Assembly (NCBI RefSeq): GCF_020164455.1
Contig: NZ_JAIQWW010000004.1
Location: 248,001-312,000 of the forward strand
Length of the DNA: 64,000 bases
DNA from: Phyllobacterium chamaecytisi
GTDB lineage: Bacteria; Pseudomonadota; Alphaproteobacteria; Rhizobiales; Rhizobiaceae
Reading direction: 5' to 3'
In this document: in pieces, positions 54,496 to 63,583 of the stretch
Layout: the number at the start of each line of letters is the position of its first letter
Position numbering within the stretch: the first letter of the stretch is position 1
The notes under the pieces: model-generated
What the model saw: the letters and a program-made list of their open reading frames with translations, nothing else
What the model was told of the DNA's origin: nothing
The model's database searches: none
Position numbers and translations under genes: made by a program

Positions 54496-56355
54496 ATGAA
54501 TGCACTCAGACGTGACGCACGCATGGTAGTTCTAGCGGCCCTGGCTTTGCTTGCCGGCGCTTATCTTGCGTGGCAACTAATAGGGCTTCGTTTCACCAAT
54601 CATGACGATATTTACTTCCATATTTACGCGAATATTTTCGCAGGAAATTATCTGGCGTTCACAAACGATATGGCCTTTGCACAAGCTAGAGTGCAAGCAT
54701 ACATAAATATGCCCATACTTCTTTGGGCTGATAGTTTTTCCAATTCGATATTTTTCGATGTATTGAATATCTCGGCATTTGCCATTCTTTACATCAGTTT
54801 TTGGAGCTTCTTACGCCAGATATGTGAGAAAGGTGACGCACTTGCGTTGACAGCAGCAACCCTTGTTCTCTTTCCATTGCACTATTATTTCACATTCCCG
54901 CAAGGGTATCCCGTAATGGCTGGGTGGACGTTAACTTGTGGATTTGCCTCGTCCGCACTTTTGGGATCGTATTTGCGCCGGAAACAAACATGGAAAATAT
55001 TGACATCAGTTCTGCTATTCGTTTTCTCCCTTATAGGACCAGAATATAATTTCTTATTGCACCCTGTCTTTTTGGCCGTCGTGTTTGCAGCAAACACAGA
55101 AAAGGTTTCAAATTTCAGGCAATCCGGCAAAATATTTCTGCCTTACATGGTCGGTTGGGTTATATGCTCGATCGTTTATTTGGCTTTCTCAATGATTTCG
55201 CGGGAAAGCGGTGGTGACAGTTACGGGCGCGTGTCCGTAGGGCTCGATTTATACGCTTCGATCAAAACTTTTTTTGCACTGGAGCAGAAGTCGTTCCTGC
55301 CATTTTCACTTTGGAATGGCGTAAATTTGACGACGGCAACTGCACAAGGGGGTCCGAAAATCCCGTCCACAATAAGCTTTGCTACCTTAGCAACGGGATC
55401 CTATGACAGGGTATCCTTGGGGATCATTTTTCTACTTGGAACAATGTTCTTCTTCGTGTTGCTCCGCTTTCAAAGCCTGTCACCTCGTTCCATCCGATAC
55501 ATCGCCATAACCTCAGCGTCACTCGCTATCATCCCCACTTTAGTGCTATCGGCATCTTCTCACTACCATACGATGGTATTGAACGGTTCTATGCAGGGAC
55601 ATTTGATCTCTTTTTATGTACAACTTGGACTAACCGGAATCATTTTTTCTTCACTATGTTACCTGATCAATCTAGAAATCGGGAGAAATATGAGGATTAC
55701 AATTATTATAGCGTCATCGGCAATATTCGCATGTCATGCAACAGTGACGTTTATTTACAATAACATTAATAGACAAGCTATGATGGCCAATAAGCAGAAG
55801 TGGGATGCCATGGAGCAGCTGGTTAATTTTGTATATTCTAGTCGCCCAGAGTTGAAAGGGGAGATATTTTACGGCCCAGGTTTTTGGACGTATACTGGTG
55901 TAAGTGTTATCCCGTGGGATAGCAAATTCAATGGATTTAACTACTGGAGTGACTACGCAAATAAAGTCCTCAACAAGCCATTAAAGTTTTCCAATGAGGC
56001 GATCCCCTCTGGCGAAACCATCTCCACAGGCTATTTTTCGACACCGGGTGGACCAATAGCGACTCTGAGGGAAAAAGATAAGACGAAAGATATATGGCGC
56101 ATCACACTTATCGCCTCTTCGCCGATACCGGGGAAACTAAAGATGAGCATCAACAGTACACCCGAGGGAAAAATCGGTTCTGATTCTTGGATATGCAGCA
56201 CGAAGTGCAGGTTTGTTTTTGAGGAACCCCTGTCGCTTGATCCCGAGGCCATGATTTTTGAGCCTGAAAACACGGGTCCAAAGCGTTTGATCTCGCAGTT
56301 TGCTATGCCCAGGATGGCTGGGTTTGCCCACCCAATGGGACGACCGGACCTATAG
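54496..56355 (+). CDS. large multi-spanning membrane protein, GT-C glycosyltransferase-like
   Basis: A 619-residue membrane protein with about eleven hydrophobic helices (residues 8-430) and a C-terminal soluble domain (about 430-619), probably periplasmic. After the first helix a loop carries NHDDIYFHIY, which places acidic residues where GT-C enzymes keep their catalytic aspartate. With gtrA and a GT2/gtrB-like gene nearby, it is the likely serotype-specific (GtrC-type) transferase that adds the sugar from bactoprenol to the polysaccharide. GAGGA lies 13 bases upstream of the ATG, rather far. The gene is clearly AT-richer than the core. No close family recognised. Confidence 0.65.
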   Translation: MNALRRDARMVVLAALALLAGAYLAWQLIGLRFTNHDDIYFHIYANIFAGNYLAFTNDMAFAQARVQAYINMPILLWADSFSNSIFFDVLNISAFAILYISFWSFLRQICEKGDALALTAATLVLFPLHYYFTFPQGYPVMAGWTLTCGFASSALLGSYLRRKQTWKILTSVLLFVFSLIGPEYNFLLHPVFLAVVFAANTEKVSNFRQSGKIFLPYMVGWVICSIVYLAFSMISRESGGDSYGRVSVGLDLYASIKTFFALEQKSFLPFSLWNGVNLTTATAQGGPKIPSTISFATLATGSYDRVSLGIIFLLGTMFFFVLLRFQSLSPRSIRYIAITSASLAIIPTLVLSASSHYHTMVLNGSMQGHLISFYVQLGLTGIIFSSLCYLINLEIGRNMRITIIIASSAIFACHATVTFIYNNINRQAMMANKQKWDAMEQLVNFVYSSRPELKGEIFYGPGFWTYTGVSVIPWDSKFNGFNYWSDYANKVLNKPLKFSNEAIPSGETISTGYFSTPGGPIATLREKDKTKDIWRITLIASSPIPGKLKMSINSTPEGKIGSDSWICSTKCRFVFEEPLSLDPEAMIFEPENTGPKRLISQFAMPRMAGFAHPMGRPDL

Positions 56356-56545
56356 ATTCGTCAACCTTATCCCATCAGGATAAGAGACGAAGACAAAAGC
56401 GATTTGCACGTTACCGCGAAAAAGACTCATTCGGCCAGAATGGCCGGTGATTTCTCTAATTTGGGAAAAGTTGTCGGTAAATCGATGGTAGTGTAACGGT
56501 GTCGATCCGGAGATCTCTAATAACCGATCAGTTTAGGAGCGAAAG

Positions 56546-57724
56546 TTGTCAGGACGTTTGTTATGCCCCGTATGCGCTTCGGCAAACGTCATGCCACTCG
56601 CCGTCCCACACAAGTCGCGTTCGATGGCCAGCGATGGTCGGTTATCCCGCACGCCGCTGGAGAAGTGTTCATGCGATTGGTGTGGCCACGGATTTCTAAT
56701 GACCCCTCTAACGTCAGATGACCTGAGCAACGTGTACGGCGACAGCTACGATCTAGGTATGCGCGCTCCGGAGGCTGACAGGCTTCGTGCCATCGGATAT
56801 TGCGATCAGATTGCAACCATCCTTGCAGAAAACATCCAACTGCCAGAAGAGGTTTCAGTCATCGAGTTTGGTTGCGGCACCGGAGCGCTCCTGACGGAAA
56901 TTTCCAATCGCTGGATGATAAGCAACGCATTGGGAATAGAGCCAGCTCGGCAGCTTGTGGAGGTCGCGTTAAGACAAGTGCCCAAGGCGGTGCAAATTCA
57001 ACAAGGATATGTTGACCTCAAAACTCAGTTTAGCCAGACGTACGATGTTTGTATTTCAGTAAATGTAATTGAACACACACAAAATCCGATTGAGTTTCTT
57101 TCTGCTTGTAGAGCGGCTATAAAACCAGACGGTGCTATTGTTATAATTTGCCCTGACGGAGGCGACCCTAACGCTGAGTTATTGTTCCGTGACCACGTCT
57201 CGAGTTTTTCTGTTCTTTCTTTCTCTCTTAGTGCATCCAAGGCCGGATTGTTGGTTACGCATACAACTGCGCTTGGAGGGGCGCAGCAAGGGTTCCGCAT
57301 TTACTTGTTGCGAATTGGTACAGACCGGATTGAGTCTCCTTCGGCCGGAAGCTTCAAGTCAGTCGGCGAGATGCGGAATCAATACCTTCTAGGATGGGGC
57401 GAAGTAGAGCAGAATACCGAAGCTGCCATGGGGACAAGACCCTTCGGCATTTTTGGAATTGGCGAGTATGCCGATTTGTTGGCATCGTACTGTCCAGACT
57501 TAACGGAACGCGCAGAGTTTTTTGTGATTGATGACCCGCAAGCGAGTTCGCACCGCGGCCGGCGGGTAATTTCAACAGAAGAGTTCTTGTCGGATGACGA
57601 ACATTTGGCGCTTGCGGCGGTGAACCCTAGAAGCTGGAATGCCCTCAGGCAGAAATTTAAATTGCAGACTGATCGCCTCCTCCACCCCTACCAGTTTACT
57701 CGTTTGAGGACAAAACTGACATGA
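56546..57724 (+). CDS. zinc-binding sugar methyltransferase (3), C-methyltransferase-like
   Basis: A 392-residue protein starting at a TTG behind AGGAG (56535-56539). The N-terminal CPVC and CDWCGHGF pairs form a zinc-binding domain, followed by a SAM fold (VIEFGCGTGALLTEI, about residues 105-120; VNVIEHTQNPIEFL) and a C-terminal Rossmann-like domain (RPFGIFGIGEYADLLASYCP). This three-part build is that of TylC3-type sugar C-methyltransferases. It should act on a sugar nucleotide of the cluster. Its stop overlaps the PhyH gene by 4 bp. Confidence 0.82.
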   Translation: MSGRLLCPVCASANVMPLAVPHKSRSMASDGRLSRTPLEKCSCDWCGHGFLMTPLTSDDLSNVYGDSYDLGMRAPEADRLRAIGYCDQIATILAENIQLPEEVSVIEFGCGTGALLTEISNRWMISNALGIEPARQLVEVALRQVPKAVQIQQGYVDLKTQFSQTYDVCISVNVIEHTQNPIEFLSACRAAIKPDGAIVIICPDGGDPNAELLFRDHVSSFSVLSFSLSASKAGLLVTHTTALGGAQQGFRIYLLRIGTDRIESPSAGSFKSVGEMRNQYLLGWGEVEQNTEAAMGTRPFGIFGIGEYADLLASYCPDLTERAEFFVIDDPQASSHRGRRVISTEEFLSDDEHLALAAVNPRSWNALRQKFKLQTDRLLHPYQFTRLRTKLT

Positions 57725-58539
57725 ATGAAATCGCGCGTTACGGTGTTCGAGAAGCATTATCCGCTCGGACTGACCTTGAGGTAAAAGCAGAGGAATTGCG
57801 CCTCTTGGGGTACACTACTCTCGATGCGGGACTTTCCAGCGCCGATCTCAATGCACTCTCCGATGGGTTTGACCGCGGTCGCAAGGATTATGAGGAAATA
57901 GCGGCTGGCAAGGGAGTCAATTTAGCGGCCATACAGGAGAGCGACACGATCCGGGTGTTGCCAATGGTGTCGCCGCAATTTTGGGCCGTAGTGTTTAATG
58001 AGCGGCTCCACGAGTTGCTTTCGCAGCTGCTCGGCGACTACTATATTCTCAATCAGGTCAATGGTCTGATAAATCGCGGAAATGGCAGCAAGTATGGTCA
58101 ATCGGCCTATCATCGCGATTTGCCATACCAACATTTCGTAAGCTCTCGCCCGATTGCGATCAATGCCTTGTTCGCGGTTGATGACTTTACTATCGAAAAC
58201 GGGGCCACCCGTGTCATTCCTGCCAGCCAGCACATGGAAGCGTTCCCGTCCGACGGCACGGTGAAGAATTTGCAACACCAGGTCGCCGTGCCACGGGGGA
58301 CGTTTATAGTTCTGGATTGCATGCTCTATCACTCGGGTGCCCTGAACACCACTTCGGCAGATCGGCGGGCAGTGAATCATGTTTTCACCATACCTATGTT
58401 AAGACAGCAGTTGCATCTGCCCTCTATAATCGGAGATAAAATGGAACTCTCCGAATGGCAGAAAAAGATTCTAGGTTTTGGCCTGGACGAGTTTCGATCG
58501 CTGGAAGATTGGTTTGCCGCCCGTGCATCAAAGAACTAA
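57721..58539 (+). CDS. phytanoyl-CoA dioxygenase (PhyH)-family protein
   Basis: A 272-residue Fe(II)/2-oxoglutarate-dependent oxygenase. The facial triad is present: H131 and D133 in SAYHRDLPYQH, and H204 in MLYHSGALN, with R215 or R216 a candidate for 2-oxoglutarate binding. TRVIPASQHMEAFP is typical of PhyH proteins. Position in the cluster, coupled to a methyltransferase and a glycosyltransferase, suggests hydroxylation or other oxidation of a sugar or lipid-linked intermediate; this is inference. The start overlaps the upstream stop by 4 bp. Confidence 0.85.
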   Translation: MNEIARYGVREALSARTDLEVKAEELRLLGYTTLDAGLSSADLNALSDGFDRGRKDYEEIAAGKGVNLAAIQESDTIRVLPMVSPQFWAVVFNERLHELLSQLLGDYYILNQVNGLINRGNGSKYGQSAYHRDLPYQHFVSSRPIAINALFAVDDFTIENGATRVIPASQHMEAFPSDGTVKNLQHQVAVPRGTFIVLDCMLYHSGALNTTSADRRAVNHVFTIPMLRQQLHLPSIIGDKMELSEWQKKILGFGLDEFRSLEDWFAARASKN

Positions 58540-59539
58540 CGCCGACGCCGATATAGCTCTCTTGAGCATCGTAACTTCGATATATCGGTCGGAGGGCACA
58601 ATCTCTGAGTTCGTCGGGCGGGCTCTGCGCGCGGGGAGATCCATTGCAAAGTCGGTGGAACTCATCATTGTAGATGATGGTAGTCCTGATCGTTCCTGCG
58701 AGCTGGTCCGCGATCTGGCGGACCAGGACAGCTCCATTGTCTTGGTTCAACTGAGCCGAAACTTCGGACATCATCGAGCGTTATTGACCGGCCTTGATCA
58801 CGCCAACGGTGATATGGTCTTGCTGATCGACAGCGACCTGGAAGAGCCCCCAGAGAGTCTATCGTCCATGCTCGCGACGCTGCGAAACACCAATGCTGAC
58901 TGCGTGTATGGTGTCCAACGCATCCGCAAGGGCGGTTGGTTCGAGCGATTCACCGGCAAGTTGTTCTATGACATGTTCGGATTGCTAAGCGACGTAAAAC
59001 TTCCGAGAAATGTTTCGACAATCCGCCTTATGACGAAGAGATACGTGAACTCATTGCTGAAATTCCGTGACCACAATCCGGTGCTCGTTCCATTGAGTCT
59101 GATAACCGGCTACCGGCAGTCGGAGTATATTTTTGACAAAGTTAACTCCAGTGAAACGACGTACTCGATCAGGCGGCGATTTTCGCTGATGTTGCTCGCT
59201 ATTACGAGCTTCAGCGCGCGCCCTCTGCTGTTGATGTTCTGGATGAGCGTCATCATCTCAGCCGTCAGTTTCCTTTATGCGGCTTATGTTGTAGTCATTG
59301 CACTTACGGAACCCGTTCAAGATGGATGGTCATCGCTGATGGCAGCGCTTTTATTGTTCTTTAGCCTCAACGCCTTTTTTACTGGCGTCATAGGCCTTTA
59401 CGTCAAACTGATACTGGAAGAGGTAAAAGACAGACCTCGGACGGTGGTACAGGAAATCTATCGAAAACCATCTGCATCTGTCCAAAAGTCTTCAGGCGGC
59501 GATCGACCGCATTTGAAAACTATTCACCCAGATAGGTGA
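58523..59539 (+). CDS. GT2 glycosyltransferase with C-terminal membrane helices (GtrB/ArnC-like)
   Basis: A GT2 enzyme of about 338 residues. The N-domain has LLSIVTSIYRSEGTI, VELIIVDDGSPDRS and LIDSDLEEPPESL, with the nucleotide-binding aspartate in the D-S-D motif. After the catalytic domain come two membrane helices (PLLLMFWMSVIISAVSFLYA, LLLFFSLNAFFTGVIGLYVK), the layout of GtrB/ArnC polyprenyl-phosphate transferases. It probably loads the sugar onto bactoprenol phosphate for GtrA to flip. The start is not certain: a GTG at 58523 overlaps PhyH by 17 bp; a TTG at 58478 is the alternative. Confidence 0.88.
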   Translation: MHQRTNADADIALLSIVTSIYRSEGTISEFVGRALRAGRSIAKSVELIIVDDGSPDRSCELVRDLADQDSSIVLVQLSRNFGHHRALLTGLDHANGDMVLLIDSDLEEPPESLSSMLATLRNTNADCVYGVQRIRKGGWFERFTGKLFYDMFGLLSDVKLPRNVSTIRLMTKRYVNSLLKFRDHNPVLVPLSLITGYRQSEYIFDKVNSSETTYSIRRRFSLMLLAITSFSARPLLLMFWMSVIISAVSFLYAAYVVVIALTEPVQDGWSSLMAALLLFFSLNAFFTGVIGLYVKLILEEVKDRPRTVVQEIYRKPSASVQKSSGGDRPHLKTIHPDR

Positions 59540-59703
59540 AGAGAGTTCATCGATGCGCATCGCCCGTTCCGCCATTGTAGGAGCGGCTTAAGCACCTTCA
59601 GCCTGGTCATCTTTGGTATCCACTTAGCAACACTATTGCTTGCGCATAACCTCCACAGAAGAGTACACTTCAACGTCAAAAGAAGAACATAAATAGGTGG
59701 GGA

Positions 59704-61091
59704 ATGTCAGAATTACTTACACAAGCATGGATTCGCCATCCTATAATAATCACATTGCTGGTCATCTTGTTTGCGGTGTTGCTGGTATCTTCGCCTATAA
59801 TTTAATTCACAGTCGAACCAGGAAACGCGGTGAAATCAACGCGAGATTCGATGAAAGCTTCGATCCCTTTGACCGTGAACCACGCGAGATGGAACGGACT
59901 AAAGGAAACGGCTGGATGAATCCTCGGCAGGATGATTCAGTCGGCCGCTCTCAAGATGCTCCGGTAGGCGGCTATCAGGACAGTTTACTCCCTCCGGCAA
60001 AGTCGACGCGCCGCCAAAGGTCCGAGGCCGCGGCGAAACATCACGTAAGCGATCCCTCAAACGAGAGGACTTGGTCAAAATCGGATGACAAGCGATGCGT
60101 CACCTTACTCTATACTACAAATCGACGGCCAATGAACCATTCATCAAGAGGCGTTTTTACCGGCGAGAGAGCGAAGAACATATCATTCGGGCGCGCCGTT
60201 GTCCGAGTACCTGAGGCTCACAGACTCGGAAAAGTTGAGCAGCCTTTCAAATTGTCGGTTCTGACGCTGACGTTCTACGAACAACAGCACGATATCAACA
60301 AGCACTTCACCATTGCAGGTGTTGAAATCTTTTCCAAAAACGATTGGTGCCATTTAGTAGCGACAAGCGGAGCTGATGAGGCACTCGTATTTGTTCATGG
60401 TTTTAACAATAGCTTCGATGACGCATTATACCGCTGTGCTCAGATTGTTTGGGACCTTCAATTCTCGGCGTTATCAGTACTTTTTTCTTGGCCCTCGCGT
60501 GGGCGAATGGCAGATTATCTTTACGACCGCGAGAGCGCTATCGGCGCACGCGACTCGTTCATCGAGTGTCTCAGCGCCTTGAAGGCCCAGCCAAACATTA
60601 AGAAGATACATATTTTGGCTCACAGTATGGGCAATCAAGTGGTGCTGGAATCGCTTGCGCACCACCGGCACGACATTCAGCCTCTGGGAATTGCTGAGTT
60701 AATGATGGCTGCTCCAGATGTCGACAGCGACGTTTATTGCAATATTGCTGCAAAAGTCCGGAGCGCCACGACTGGAATGACTCTGTATGCATCCTCCGCC
60801 GACAAGGCCCTTGCTCTTTCAAAAAAAATAGCCGGGGCAATGGCAAGGGCGGGTGATGTACCCATCGGTGGACCCATTATACTTCCTGGAATAGATTCGA
60901 TAGATGTCACCGCCCTGGGAGATGAACCGCTCGGGCTTAACCACGGCACTTTTGCGCAAAGTAGGTCGGTCCTGAACGATGTGAACGTTTTGATTAGGAC
61001 GAGCGGCCGACCTCCGAACAAGCGCCTCGCAGACATACGAAGTGTGCCCGAGGGATCGGATCCCGCTGATTACTGGCGATATTCAGATTGA
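59704..61091 (+). CDS. DUF900 alpha/beta hydrolase, probable frameshift at the N-terminus
   Basis: A protein of about 460 residues with a DUF900 alpha/beta hydrolase domain in its C-terminal 300 residues: EALVFVHGFNNSFDDALYR (oxyanion strand), FSWPSRGRMADYLYDRESA, IHILAHSMGNQVVLESL (nucleophile Ser), MAAPDVDSDVY and the later catalytic His near LGLNHGTFAQS. The main frame is open from 59697 but its N-terminus looks poor. A different frame from ATG 59704, behind GGTGGGGA, encodes a convincing membrane anchor (HPIIITLLVILFAVLLVSSP) that ends at 59805. One missing base between about 59775 and 59805 would join them. Function unknown; the anchored form would face the periplasm or cytoplasm. Confidence 0.75.
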
Positions 61092-61166
61092 TCAATGTGG
61101 CTGCCGCGGTGCCTCGAACGCCGATCAAAGGTCTTGCTTGTTAAACGACGGCATCATGGTGGGAAA

Positions 61167-61486
61167 ATGCATTTACTGTCCAAAATAGCGCTGACGGGCT
61201 TCTTAGCTTGGCCGCAACAACAATTGCATGTGCGTATTGCTCAGAGCCAAGCGCGCCGTCCTGCGTATCGAGCTATAGTTCTTTTGACGATCAAGACGAT
61301 TTCGACAACTGCAAACGAGACGTCGAAGGTTTTAAGTCCGAAACGGAAGATTACCACCAATGCCTACAGCGCGACTACCAAACAAAGGTCGATGAGGCCC
61401 TGAGCGAAGCAAAAAACAAAATGTCCGAGGCAACGGACGCGTACAACGAGTCTGTCGAAAGCTTCAATCGCAGGGCGAACAACTAA
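61167..61486 (+). pseudogene. small secreted Cys-rich protein with apparent frameshift
   Basis: An ATG at 61167 (GGTGGGA upstream) opens MHLLSKIALTGF, a signal peptide start that then runs into a poor frame. A base later the frame from 61208 gives SLAATTIACAYCSEPS..., which would complete the signal peptide, then a 75-residue Cys-rich acidic protein (CVSS, NCKRD, HQCLQRD) ending in a helix VDEALSEAKNKMSEATDAYN. Restoring one base in the run TTCTTAGC (near 61200) fuses both. As given the protein is not made from 61167. It follows the DUF900 gene, which also seems to miss a base. Confidence 0.55.
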
Positions 61487-61712
61487 AACGGGGCGCAATA
61501 TGCTCATAGCAGGTCGCTCGACGACAAGCGCGAGCGGAGCCACTCGGAACCAACAGCGCAGAAAGCTAATCATGCCACGCCCGCGATTTGGCCTGCGTCA
61601 ATGCGTATATTGTTAAGCACCAAACCTGTTCCTACATCAGGCTCGGTCGACGCGGTTTTCCTCCCATTTATCCGCGTTGGCTGTTCCCCTCTGGAGGTTT
61701 TTAACCTTCACA
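61487..61712. other. intergenic region without a recognisable gene
   Basis: About 225 bases after the small Cys-rich gene, before a terminator. No convincing gene or RNA seen. Short CG-rich runs only. Confidence 0.35.
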
Positions 61713-61716
61713 ATTA

Positions 61717-61745
61717 GGCCGGGCTTTTTAGTCCGGCTCTTTCTT
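61717..61745 (+). terminator. Rho-independent terminator
   Basis: GCCGGGC (61718-61724) and GTCCGGC (61731-61737) pair, followed by TCTTTCTT. The gene it ends is unclear, perhaps the Cys-rich gene 230 bases upstream. Confidence 0.6.
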
Positions 61746-61858
61746 GTCAAGAGCAGAGACCCGTAGTTCATCACATTCGGCTCACGATCATCTGAATTGT
61801 ACAGCCGTCAAATTGAACCTACGCCAGCGCGGGCGCCGTAAAATCGTGAGGAAATGCT

Positions 61859-62011
61859 ATGTCTATAAAATCTCTGTTTTTGGTGGCCGCGATAGCACTA
61901 TCAAGCCCTATGCTTTCTGGGTGCATCGACAGCGGCGGCGGCACTCAATATCAGCCCTATCATCCGGATTGGACGGGCTCGAACGGCGTTAGTTCCGGTC
62001 ATATGCATTAA
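61859..62011 (+). CDS. very small lipoprotein
   Basis: A 50-residue predicted lipoprotein, not long enough to be picked up easily. The signal MSIKSLFLVAAIALSSPML ends in the lipobox LSGC (Cys22). The mature part is only 29 residues, rich in Gly/Ser/Pro (IDSGGGTQYQPYHPDWTG). GAGGA lies 6 bases before the ATG. No family recognised. Confidence 0.65.
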   Translation: MSIKSLFLVAAIALSSPMLSGCIDSGGGTQYQPYHPDWTGSNGVSSGHMH

Positions 62012-62462
62012 CTGTCAGATGATGCAGGCCGCTCGACTACCAACCACGGATAAGAGCGGCCTGTGAAAGCTCGGCACCATACGGTGCACGTGGGCTATGT
62101 ATCAAACCTGGTGCCTTGAAACGCGCTAGGTTTTTTGGTTTCCAAGCCTGCCATCCCGATGTTTTCCCCAATGCGCCTCTGGTTGCGGATTTGCGTTCGG
62201 CATTGTTTGGCTGGTACTCTGCCCTTGGTTGCGTGAGCACAGGGCGGTATGCTGGCTGACACAGGGCGCGATATGGCGAATGGCAAAAACCTTCAGAGCT
62301 ATTTGAGAATGAAGCACCGAAGGCGCTTGCGAAATTCCCTGAGACGGATCAGTCGGGCGATGAAAAAATTGTTGCCCAAGCGAGGGCGGAATCGTCCTGA
62401 TTAGTACCAAGTGACTACCAAGGCCTACGGAACCGAGTCCCTTGGTTGTCCGTTCGGGTCCG
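62012..62462. other. intergenic region with a possible gene remnant
   Basis: About 450 bases. A 46-codon frame from 62260 to the TGA at 62400 looks protein-like (QKPSELFENEAPKALAKFPE) but has no ATG, GTG, TTG or CTG start, so it may be the end of a decayed gene. A competing basic frame from ATG 62273 to 62404 overlaps it. Neither is called as a gene. Confidence 0.35.
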
Positions 62463-62771
62463 ATGGACGATCGACTGTTCAACCCTGTGAGGATCATGAC
62501 AAGCCAGCCTGGCAGGATGCGCGTGATCACCTCCGCACTGCGTGCTGCCGAGTGCATCCTGAATGACTGGCCAATCGAAGAGGGAGCGAAGCTTTCCGTG
62601 GCGAGGGAAGCTCTCCTGGCCTGTCTTGAACGCAAGCTCTCCCCCGGGGCCGCACGCGTCGCTTTCATTGAAGCGGCAAAAGAAGCTGGCAACTATGTCG
62701 ATGAACCAACGCGATTGCCGCCGGCAGGAAGAGTGAAGAAGCCGCATAGGGCAAGGCGGCGGCTTTCATAG
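62463..62771 (+). CDS. DUF982 protein
   Basis: A 102-residue DUF982 protein, a family expanded in rhizobia. The core is RVITSALRAAECILNDWPIEEGAKLSVAREALLACLERKL (quoted in part) followed by SPGAARVAFIEAAKEAGNYVD. The basic C-terminus (RVKKPHRARRRLS) is outside the domain. No clear ribosome site is visible; starts at 62442 (TTG) or 62463 (ATG) are possible. Function unknown. Confidence 0.8.
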   Translation: MDDRLFNPVRIMTSQPGRMRVITSALRAAECILNDWPIEEGAKLSVAREALLACLERKLSPGAARVAFIEAAKEAGNYVDEPTRLPPAGRVKKPHRARRRLS

Positions 62772-62841
62772 AGAAAACGGGCAACTTTCCATTGGCCACC
62801 AGCGTTGTATAATATTGGAAGTTTGGGAAGGAGTGACCACC

Positions 62842-63045
62842 ATGGGAGCATCATCGCAACACTTTGTCAGGAGAATGCCAACTGCGCCGGGCCAACTTAT
62901 GGATGCGAGTAAACAACACATGCCCAAGACCAGGCATGAACCGGAGAGGTTGTCCGACGTGCTAAAACGGTCGAAGGGAGCGTTTTCCATCAAGAAGCAC
63001 ACCGCCTTCAGCAAGGTAAGGGTCATAAAAACTCCGGACTTGTAA
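62842..63045 (+). CDS. hypothetical small basic protein
   Basis: A 67-residue basic protein, MGASSQHFVRRMPTAPGQ... ending RVIKTPDL. AAGGAG lies 8 bases before the ATG, the main reason to call it. No family recognised. It follows the DUF982 gene on the same strand. Confidence 0.4.
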   Translation: MGASSQHFVRRMPTAPGQLMDASKQHMPKTRHEPERLSDVLKRSKGAFSIKKHTAFSKVRVIKTPDL

Positions 63046-63095
63046 TCTGATCAGGACGACACGCCTCAAAGGCGATGATAATGAAGGCGAGCTCC

Positions 63096-63317
63096 TCAAC
63101 AGGAGCCCGCACCGGCCTCGCGAGCCTTGTCCTCGACCAAAGCATCAATCGCGCGCTGAACCTCCTGCAATCCCCATCCGGCGGCAAGCGCCTCCTGTGC
63201 GATGGCGTACATCTCGTTCGATGAAACCTTGTCAAGGAACTGATCGCGCATCGCCTCGCGCCATTCTGCTTCGCGCTGTTCATCGTCTTCGGCAGATCGC
63301 GGGGATGCAATACGCAT
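63096..63317 (-). CDS. hypothetical helical protein
   Basis: A 73-residue acidic helical protein: MRIASPRSAEDDEQREAEWR, then AMRDQFLDKVSSNEMYAIAQ and EALAAGWGLQEVQRAIDALVEDK. GGAGTGAG lies just before the ATG at 63317. No named family recognised, but the composition and ribosome site make it likely real. It is convergent with the preceding small gene. Confidence 0.6.
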   Translation of the reverse strand: MRIASPRSAEDDEQREAEWREAMRDQFLDKVSSNEMYAIAQEALAAGWGLQEVQRAIDALVEDKAREAGAGSC

Positions 63318-63583
63318 GGCACTCACTCCTACGGAAAAGGCATGGTAGCGAATCACTTCTGAAAACGCAAAGCCTGTCAAGTCCGAGAACATTCGGGGAC
63401 CTATCGCACCGACGCATATCTTTGGGATGCAGCTTGGCAAAACAATGGATTTGCGGGTAAGACCACAGGACAGGACGCCCCGCTCCATCCTGATCGCATT
63501 TTCACCAATGAACACGCTGGAACCTTTTTGTCGTGCATTTGTTGAACAATCACAGCGACTGATCACAGCAGTCGGGAGGACTC

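Noticed and set aside
62126-62692. Minus-strand open frame of 188 codons over the DUF982 gene
   Set aside because: DUF982 on the plus strand is a known family with clear conserved residues; the reverse frame is Ser/Arg-rich without motif.
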